This document shows, in pieces, positions 58,505-64,000 of a DNA stretch of 64,000 nucleotides. The stretch is from Streptococcus sanguinis. Lineage in GTDB: Bacteria; Bacillota; Bacilli; Lactobacillales; Streptococcaceae. A model generated the notes under the pieces. The model was not told where the DNA came from. It searched no databases and saw only the letters and a list, made by a program, of their open reading frames with translations. The position numbers and the translations under genes are program-made. Positions within the stretch are counted from its first letter, which is position 1, and each line of letters opens with the position of its first letter. Location of the stretch: positions 43,551-107,550 of the forward strand of contig NZ_RJMV01000001.1 in NCBI RefSeq assembly GCF_003943735.1. The letters are read 5' to 3'.

Positions 58505-60016
58505 TTATAGGAACGGTAAGAAAGTTCCTAGGAGTAAGAGACCAATACTGATCGCAATGATAGCTACAATCAGCTTACCGATAAATTTCCACCAAGTACC
58601 AATATTGATACGTCCAAGTGCCAAAGCCCCCATAACAATACCAGAAGTTGGAGCAACCAGGTTCAGCACACCTGAAGCAGACTGGTAAGCTGTGATGATC
58701 AAGCTTGCCTTGACATTGACAAATTCTCCCAAAGGAGCCATGATTCCCATAGTTGCACTGGCCAGACCAGATGATGATGGGATAAGGAAGGACATTGGCA
58801 GGTAGAAAATGTAGGTCAAGACGATAAATACTTGTGATGACAGACCGCTGAGTCCTTGTTTGCCCCAGTTGAGGATAGTGTCTGTAATCATACCGTCATT
58901 CATGATAACTTGGATACCACGGGCAATTGCTACGATTAGGGCTACGCTAAGCAGGTCAGCTGCACCGTTCATAAAGGCTGAGATAATCTTATCTTCCTTG
59001 AGACCGTAAACAGCACCAATCAAGATTCCCATGAAAGCAAAGAGCATAGCTCCTTCTGGGAAGTACCAAGTACCCAGTGCGGAAGTAGATGAACCAACAA
59101 TCTTACCAACAACTGGAAGACCAGTCAGCCAGGCATTGATGTCCTTAAAGATAGTAATACCGAGACCTGTCCAAGGAATGAAACTTAATACCATAAGGAC
59201 AAATGTCAAAATGAACAATACTAAGACAATTCTTTGCTTTTTGCTCAGTGTTGACTCAACAGATGAAGAAGTTTCAACGTTGAAGTGTTTCAAATCTTCT
59301 TCGCGAGTGCTGTAAACCAGTGACTTGGTCGGATCCTTTTGAATTTTATCTGCATAGCGATAAACAAACCAAGTACTGAGAGCTGTCATGACAAACAAGA
59401 AGATGAGACGGAGAGCAATCCCTTCACCGGTACTAACACCAGCAGTCGCTGAAGCGATACCTGTTGCAAATGGATTTAGTGTGGAAGCCAAACATCCGAT
59501 TTGCGAACCCAGCAGGATAATAGCCACCCCGGTCAGACTGTCAAAACCAACCGCCATCATCACCGGCACCAAAAGCGGATAGAAGGCCATGGTTTCCTCA
59601 CCCATACCATAGGTAGTACCACCGAGGGCAAAGAGAGGCATCAAGACAACAATCAGCATCTTTTCGCGACCCTTGTACTTCTTAACGATAGAGGCAATTC
59701 CCACATCCAAAGCGCCAGTTTCGTTGACAACGCCAAGGAAACCACCGACCATGAGGATGAAGAAGGCAACATCTATCGCTGCAGTAGTTTCCTTGATTAA
59801 GGATCCTTCCTCTGGATGCGTACCCAGCATTGCACGAATCGGTGCCATCAGAACATCCCAAATCCCTTGCGGATTTTGCGCTTGTTTTTGATACACACCA
59901 TCTATAAAAGCCCCTGCTGGGATAATCCAAGTCAGCACTGCCATAATGGCAATGATTATCAACAATACGGTGTAAGATGAAGGCATCTTAAACCCTTTTT
60001 TTGTTTTTTCACTCAT
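58505..60016 (-). CDS. arcD: Arginine/ornithine antiporter (YfcC-family transporter)
   Basis: Exchanges extracellular arginine for ornithine. The 503-residue protein has about twelve membrane spans and belongs to the YfcC / DcuC-like family rather than to the amino-acid permease type of ArcD found in Pseudomonas. An AGGAGG ribosome binding site precedes the ATG. Assignment as arcD rests mainly on operon position. A 205-nt gap with a cre-like sequence (60082-60096) separates it from arcC. Confidence 0.88.
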   Translation of the reverse strand: MSEKTKKGFKMPSSYTVLLIIIAIMAVLTWIIPAGAFIDGVYQKQAQNPQGIWDVLMAPIRAMLGTHPEEGSLIKETTAAIDVAFFILMVGGFLGVVNETGALDVGIASIVKKYKGREKMLIVVLMPLFALGGTTYGMGEETMAFYPLLVPVMMAVGFDSLTGVAIILLGSQIGCLASTLNPFATGIASATAGVSTGEGIALRLIFLFVMTALSTWFVYRYADKIQKDPTKSLVYSTREEDLKHFNVETSSSVESTLSKKQRIVLVLFILTFVLMVLSFIPWTGLGITIFKDINAWLTGLPVVGKIVGSSTSALGTWYFPEGAMLFAFMGILIGAVYGLKEDKIISAFMNGAADLLSVALIVAIARGIQVIMNDGMITDTILNWGKQGLSGLSSQVFIVLTYIFYLPMSFLIPSSSGLASATMGIMAPLGEFVNVKASLIITAYQSASGVLNLVAPTSGIVMGALALGRINIGTWWKFIGKLIVAIIAISIGLLLLGTFLPFL

Positions 60017-60081
60017 TTGTATTCCCTCCTAAAAATTTTTTAACGAGGTTACGAACCTACATTTCCCTGTATGAGCAAACA

Positions 60082-60096
60082 AGAAAACGCTTACTT
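60082..60096. promoter_or_regulatory. cre-like site upstream of arcD
   Basis: On the minus strand AAGTAAGCGTTTTCT matches the cre consensus except for one base of the TG pair. It lies between arcC and arcD; a TAAAAT -10-like box lies a few bases upstream on the minus strand, without a good -35 box. Confidence 0.35.
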
Positions 60097-60221
60097 TGTT
60101 TTTATTTTACCATATTAACATTGAAAAAGCCAGTATTTTTGAAAATAATCAAAGATTTTCAGGAAAAGACTTGCAGCAGCGACAGAGTTCAGCTGCTATC
60201 GACTTTCAATCAGTTCTATGC

Positions 60222-61169
60222 CTAGCCTTTTTCAATAATCGTACCGCTCTCAGACTCAATCAGAGCGCCCAGATTTTCCAGAGATGTGATAACTGCTTTG
60301 CCTTCTGGACGGCCATTGACAAAGGCAATAGCTGCTTCTACTTTTGGAAGCATGCTGCCTGGTGCAAATTGTTCTTGCTTGATGTATTCTTCCAATTGAG
60401 CAACATTCACATGCTCCAATTTTTCTTGGTCTGGTTTGTTGTAGTTAACAAAGACATAGTCCACACCAGTCAAGACGATGAAGAGGTCTGCATCAACCAA
60501 CTCCGCTAAGCGCTGAGAAGCAAAATCCTTGTCAATAACAGCTTCAACACCAGTAAGATGGCCATTGTCTTCTTTGACGACAGGAATTCCACCACCGCCA
60601 GCAGCTACCACTACTTGACCTTGATTCAAAAGCGTACGAATCGTTTCAATTTCCTTGATGTCCACTGGTTTTGGTGAAGCAACGACCTTGCGCCAACCGC
60701 GGCCAGCATCCTCTTTGAAAGTCGCTCCGCTCTTTTCAGCTTCCGCTTTTGCTTCTTCCTCTGAGTAGAAAGGACCGATTGGCTTGCTGAGGTTGACAAA
60801 GGCTGAATCGTTCTTATCAACTACTACTTGCGTCACAACAGAAGCAACATTCTTTTCGATACCTTCATCCAAGAGAGCATTTTGCAAAGCATTCTGCAGC
60901 CAGAAGCCAATACTGCCCTCTGTCATAGCCACAAGAGAGTCTAGTGGGAAAGCAGGATTCTTTTCAGAGTCTGCTGCCAACTGTTGCAGCAGCAAGTTCC
61001 CTACTTGCGGACCATTTCCATGGGTAATGATAAGATCATCCCCGTTTTTAATCAATTTCACCAAGTGTTTAGCAGTTTCCGCCAAGGCTTCCTGCTGTGC
61101 TTTCGCTGATGGGTCAGATGAAAGGATGGCATTTCCTCCCAAGGCTACAACGATTTTACGATTTGCCAT
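60222..61169 (-). CDS. arcC: Carbamate kinase
   Basis: Makes ATP from carbamoyl phosphate, the energy-yielding step of the arginine deiminase pathway. At 315 residues, it has the N-terminal [10 protein letters not shown] loop, the [15 protein letters not shown] segment and the [12 protein letters not shown] motif. It lies 166 nt after arcB, beyond a terminator-like hairpin. Confidence 0.96.
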   Translation of the reverse strand: MANRKIVVALGGNAILSSDPSAKAQQEALAETAKHLVKLIKNGDDLIITHGNGPQVGNLLLQQLAADSEKNPAFPLDSLVAMTEGSIGFWLQNALQNALLDEGIEKNVASVVTQVVVDKNDSAFVNLSKPIGPFYSEEEAKAEAEKSGATFKEDAGRGWRKVVASPKPVDIKEIETIRTLLNQGQVVVAAGGGGIPVVKEDNGHLTGVEAVIDKDFASQRLAELVDADLFIVLTGVDYVFVNYNKPDQEKLEHVNVAQLEEYIKQEQFAPGSMLPKVEAAIAFVNGRPEGKAVITSLENLGALIESESGTIIEKG

Positions 61170-61269
61170 TAAATTCTCCTTAAATGCGCTTCAATGAATG
61201 CGCTTCCAATTTATTTTAGTAGATTATTTAATTTTCAATAAGAAAATGAGCATTTCTTATCATATAAAA

Positions 61270-61302
61270 GAGGGCCGGACTAAAGCTATTAGTCGCAGCC
61301 CT
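61270..61302 (-). terminator. Terminator-like hairpin between arcB and arcC
   Basis: Two stacked stems, GAGGGC/GCCCTC and GACTAA/TTAGTC, followed on the minus strand by TTTTATATG. It should cut part of the transcription, giving more arcAB than arcCDT mRNA. Confidence 0.75.
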
Positions 61303-61335
61303 CATAGCTGTTGGTAGACGGTTTCTTAGGTAAGA

Positions 61336-62352
61336 TTATACTTTTGGAATGTAGAGGTTTCCAAGAGTTGCAGCCATAACCGCTTTAATTGTGTGCATAC
61401 GGTTTTCTGCTTGGTCGAAATGACGAGCATATTTGCTGCGGAAGACTTCGTCTGTTACTTCCATTTCCTCTACGCCGAATTTTTCAGCGACATCTTTACC
61501 GTAAACAGTATTTGTATCGTGGAATGCTGGTAAGCAGTGCAAGAAAATCAAGTTTTCGTTATCAGCTTTCTTCACCAAATCCATGTTTACTTGGTAAGGT
61601 TTAAGGAGGGCAACGCGTTCTGCAAACTTGTCTTCTTCACCCATAGATACCCAAACGTCTGTGTAAAGAACATCAGCACCTTTAACCGCTTCGTCAGCAT
61701 CTTCAGTGATGAGGATACGTGCGCCGCTTTCTTTCGCAAAGCCTTCTGCCAATTCAACGATTTCTTTTTCTGGGAAGAGTTCTTTTGGTGAGAAGATGTG
61801 AACGTTGACACCAAGGATAGCTCCTGTTACCAGCAAGCTGTTGGCAACGTTGTTACGTCCATCACCACAGTATACCAATGTCAAGCCTTCCAGACGGCCA
61901 AAGTTTTCTTGAACAGTCAAGTAGTCAGCCAACATTTGAGTTGGGTGCCATTCGTCAGTCAGGCCATTCCATACTGGAACACCTGAGAATTCTGCCAATT
62001 CTTCTACCATGCGTTGGCTGAAGCCGCGGAATTCAATCCCATCAAACATACGGCCCAATACTTTAGCAGTGTCTTCTGTAGATTCTTTCTTACCAAGCTG
62101 GATATCATTTGCACCAAGGTATTCTGGATGTGCTCCCAGGTCAATGGCTGCTGTTGTAAAAGCTGCCCGAGTACGAGTAGATGTTTTTTCAAACAAGAGA
62201 GCGATATTCTTACCAGCAAGATAATGGTGTTGAATATTGCGTTTTTTCAAATCTTTCAAGTGAGCTGAAAGACCGATAAGGTATTCTAACTCAGCACGGC
62301 TAAAGTCTTTTTCTGCTAAGAAGCTACGTCCTTGGAATACTGAATGTGTCAT
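61336..62352 (-). CDS. arcB: Ornithine carbamoyltransferase, catabolic
   Basis: Splits citrulline with phosphate into ornithine and carbamoyl phosphate. The 338-residue protein has the carbamoyl-phosphate motif [10 protein letters not shown] (near residue 57), [11 protein letters not shown] and HCLPAFHD. It lies 50 nt after arcA. Catabolic rather than biosynthetic role follows from operon membership. Confidence 0.96.
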   Translation of the reverse strand: MTHSVFQGRSFLAEKDFSRAELEYLIGLSAHLKDLKKRNIQHHYLAGKNIALLFEKTSTRTRAAFTTAAIDLGAHPEYLGANDIQLGKKESTEDTAKVLGRMFDGIEFRGFSQRMVEELAEFSGVPVWNGLTDEWHPTQMLADYLTVQENFGRLEGLTLVYCGDGRNNVANSLLVTGAILGVNVHIFSPKELFPEKEIVELAEGFAKESGARILITEDADEAVKGADVLYTDVWVSMGEEDKFAERVALLKPYQVNMDLVKKADNENLIFLHCLPAFHDTNTVYGKDVAEKFGVEEMEVTDEVFRSKYARHFDQAENRMHTIKAVMAATLGNLYIPKV

Positions 62353-62402
62353 TCTATTATTTCCTCTTTCTTTTCTTTATGTATTTGTTAGCACTTGTAT
62401 GC

Positions 62403-63632
62403 TTAAATTTCTTCACGTTCAAACGGCATAGACATACAGCGTGGTCCACCACGACCGCGAACCAATTCACTTCCGCGGATCTTAATCAAACGCAAGCCGT
62501 ATTCTTCCAAAATCTTGTTAGTAACGGTGTTGCGGTCATACACCACTACCACACCAGGTGCGATGGTCAAGGTGTTAGAACCGTCATTCCACTGCTCACG
62601 CGCAGCAGCTACAATATTGCCACCGCCACAGCGAATCAGGTGAACTTTTTCCACACCAAGGTTTTCTGCCAAGATTTCTGCCAAATCACCTTTTTCTTCA
62701 ACAATCTTAAGTTTGTCATCAACATAAGTTACTGAGTAAACGCGAAGATCGCCTTCGATTTCTGGGTGAATCGTGAATTTGTCATAGTCAACCATAGTGA
62801 AGACAGTGTCCAAGTGCATGAACTTACGGTTGTTGGCAAATTCAAAAGCCAAAACTTTCTTGAAGCCAACATTTTTCTTGAAGATATTGACCAAGAGTTT
62901 TTCGATAGAAGCTGCGTCTGTACGTTGTGAAATACCAACCGCCAGCACATCTTTTGAAAGAACCAGTTCATCCCCACCTTCGATACGTGTATCTTCTTCA
63001 CGGTTATATACAAGTTCAACATTTCCACCGTATACTGGGTGATATTTGAAGATGTATTTACCGTAGAGAGTTTCACGATTACGAGTATCTGCATACATGT
63101 GGTTGAGCGATACAGCATTACCAATTGTAGCAAATGGGTCACGTGTGAAGTAGAGGTTTGGCATTGGATCAATAGCGAATGGATAATCAGATTCCACCAA
63201 GTCCGTCAAGCCTTTTGCTTCTTCAGGAATTTCTGGCAATTCAACTTTTTGAACCCCTGCCATCGTTTTTTCAACCAACTCTCGGTTATCTTTGATACCA
63301 CGAAGCAGTTCGCGAATAGCTTTCTTGGTTTCACGGCCGCGAATATTGGCTTCTTCCAGATATTCTTCGATGAATTGCTCACGGATTTCTGGAGAAGTCA
63401 GTGACTCAGCAGCTAGCTGCTCAAGATAGAGCACCTCAACTCCTTCATTACGAAGCGCTTGAGCAAAGTTATCATGTTCTTTTTGTGCATCTTCCAAGAA
63501 AGGAATATCATCAAAAAGAAGACGTTCTAAGTAGTCCGGCTGCAAGTTTTCCAACTCCTTGCCAGGACGGTGCAACATAACTTTTTTCAGTTTTCCAATT
63601 TCTGAGAAAACACGAATTGGATGTGTAGACAT
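62403..63632 (-). CDS. arcA: Arginine deiminase
   Basis: Hydrolyses arginine to citrulline and ammonia, raising pH in oral biofilms. The 409-residue protein has the [12 protein letters not shown] segment (near residue 160), the catalytic His in [12 protein letters not shown] (near 275) and the nucleophile Cys in [14 protein letters not shown] (near 400). First gene of the arc operon. Confidence 0.97.
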   Translation of the reverse strand: MSTHPIRVFSEIGKLKKVMLHRPGKELENLQPDYLERLLFDDIPFLEDAQKEHDNFAQALRNEGVEVLYLEQLAAESLTSPEIREQFIEEYLEEANIRGRETKKAIRELLRGIKDNRELVEKTMAGVQKVELPEIPEEAKGLTDLVESDYPFAIDPMPNLYFTRDPFATIGNAVSLNHMYADTRNRETLYGKYIFKYHPVYGGNVELVYNREEDTRIEGGDELVLSKDVLAVGISQRTDAASIEKLLVNIFKKNVGFKKVLAFEFANNRKFMHLDTVFTMVDYDKFTIHPEIEGDLRVYSVTYVDDKLKIVEEKGDLAEILAENLGVEKVHLIRCGGGNIVAAAREQWNDGSNTLTIAPGVVVVYDRNTVTNKILEEYGLRLIKIRGSELVRGRGGPRCMSMPFEREEI

Positions 63633-63689
63633 CTACTATCCTCCTTTTTCTTTGCGGTTTAGGTTTTTCTAATCCCGTTTACATGTACT

Positions 63690-63718
63690 ATTCTAGCATT
63701 TAATGCTACCGCTTTCAA
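63690..63718 (-). promoter_or_regulatory. arcA promoter with overlapping cre
   Basis: TTGAAA (-35, 63713-63718), 17-nt spacer, TAGAAT (-10, 63690-63695) on the minus strand. The cre TTGAAAGCGGTAGCA (63704-63718) satisfies the WTGNAANCGNWNNCW consensus and covers the -35 box, consistent with the known CcpA repression of streptococcal arc operons. Confidence 0.8.
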
Positions 63719-63785
63719 GAAAAAGTCTACATTGCAAATGCCAAATCCTTTGCTTTTTTCTATTTTTATTTTTATAATATTCTTC

Positions 63786-63898
63786 TTTAAAGCGTTTTCT
63801 TTGAATATTTTATGCATTATATTATTTTTGTGAATATTTATTTTTTAAAATAAAATCAATACACGGTTAATATTAGAATATTTTGAATATATTAAGCA
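63786..63898. promoter_or_regulatory. Upstream control region of arcA with ARG-like and cre-like repeats
   Basis: Three TGAATAT-led repeats (63802-63816, 63831-63845, 63884-63898), two ending in GCA, resemble ARG boxes but are one base longer than the strict consensus. A cre-like TTTAAAGCGTTTTCT (63786-63800) has one mismatch. Very AT-rich. Probable binding area for ArgR-type and Flp activators. Confidence 0.45.
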
Positions 63899-63903
63899 AA
63901 AAA

Positions 63904-63929
63904 GAAGCCAATCAGAACCGATTAGCTTC
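63904..63929 (-). terminator. Terminator overlapping the end of the last (partial) gene
   Basis: GAAGC-C-AATC and GATT-A-GCTTC arms; on the minus strand TTTTTT follows. The stem includes the stop codon at 63922-63924. Confidence 0.75.
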
Positions 63930-64000
63930 CAGCAAGGTATTTCATGAAATACTCTTTCTCTTTAAAAGTTAATTTTTTATGTTGGTATTCAATCCGACCT
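63922..64000 (-). CDS. 3' end of a probable Crp/Fnr-type regulator (Flp)
   Basis: Only the last 25 codons are in the window: GRIEYQHKKLTFKEKEYFMKYLAGS. The short GRIEYQHKKLTF stretch fits the wing after the HTH of Crp/Fnr proteins, and in S. gordonii flp, an activator of arc, lies upstream of arcA. Identity is inferred from position; too little sequence is visible for certainty. Confidence 0.5.
   Translation of the reverse strand, partial: GRIEYQHKKLTFKEKEYFMKYLAGS

Overview
The window is a 64 kb stretch of a low-GC streptococcal chromosome. The atpE-B-F-H-A-G-D-C order, the glgBCDAP operon, gapN, a full argCJBD pathway, the coiA/pepF/prsA/alaS block and an arginine deiminase cluster arcA-B-C-D-T with divergent argR and queA together point to an oral streptococcus of the Streptococcus sanguinis / S. 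gordonii group. Species assignment is inference from gene order and protein similarity remembered from these genomes; no search was run. No tRNA, rRNA, CRISPR, transposase or prophage gene was seen.

Layout. 1-6.1 kb: F-type ATP synthase operon (minus strand, atpC cut by the window edge). 6.3-7.9 kb: manA and a PAP2 phosphatase. 8.0-16.3 kb: glycogen operon glgB-C-D-A-P with a perfect-consensus cre site just downstream of the glgB promoter. 16.6-20.3 kb: gapN, then ptsH-ptsI. 20.9-24.6 kb (plus strand): class Ib ribonucleotide reductase nrdH-E-F behind a candidate NrdR box pair, with several stem-loops between the genes. 24.6-31.5 kb: accessory genes: a small hypothetical, a DUF6287-like lipoprotein, a PlcR-like XRE regulator, a 149-bp multi-hairpin repeat-like element, a diacylglycerol kinase, and a cassette of HTH regulator, a small ORF, DUF3169-like, DUF3267-like and two CPBP-family membrane proteins. 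31.6-35.8 kb: argC-J-B-D with an ARG box. 35.9-43 kb: alaS behind an alanine T-box that also covers a LURP-one-like gene, then prsA, an O-methyltransferase and pepF.

43.1-50.5 kb is the most unusual region. It lies between coiA and pepF, which are normally close neighbours in streptococci. A 527-residue protein has an N-terminal alpha/beta-hydrolase (GHSLG) part and a helical C-terminus. It is followed by two small helical proteins and preceded by eight tandem paralogous lipoproteins. The arrangement matches the reverse-domain type VII secreted lipase effectors (TslA with TlaA1/TlaA2 partners and TilA immunity lipoprotein, described in Staphylococcus aureus). Behind each of the seven other lipoprotein genes, exactly where the toxin gene would begin, there is a decayed remnant of the first 10 to 60 codons of a toxin gene. 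The array therefore looks like a fossil record of lost toxins whose immunity genes were kept.

50.6-55.2 kb: coiA (variant SigX box), an MFS transporter, the D,D-carboxypeptidase dacA, and nagB with an operator filling its promoter spacer. 55.3-57.0 kb (plus strand): a 59-residue, probably leaderless membrane protein, queA and argR. 57.1-63.6 kb: arcT-D-C-B-A, read from the arcA promoter that carries an overlapping cre. The last 80 bp are the 3' end of a probable flp (Crp/Fnr) regulator gene.

Functionally the core genes link carbon storage and glycolysis (glg, gapN, ptsHI under CcpA-type control), arginine synthesis and catabolism (arg and arc under ArgR-type control), energy and pH homeostasis (F-ATPase and ADI), and envelope or competence housekeeping. 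The coiA-pepF island and the CPBP cassette are probable interbacterial competition loci.
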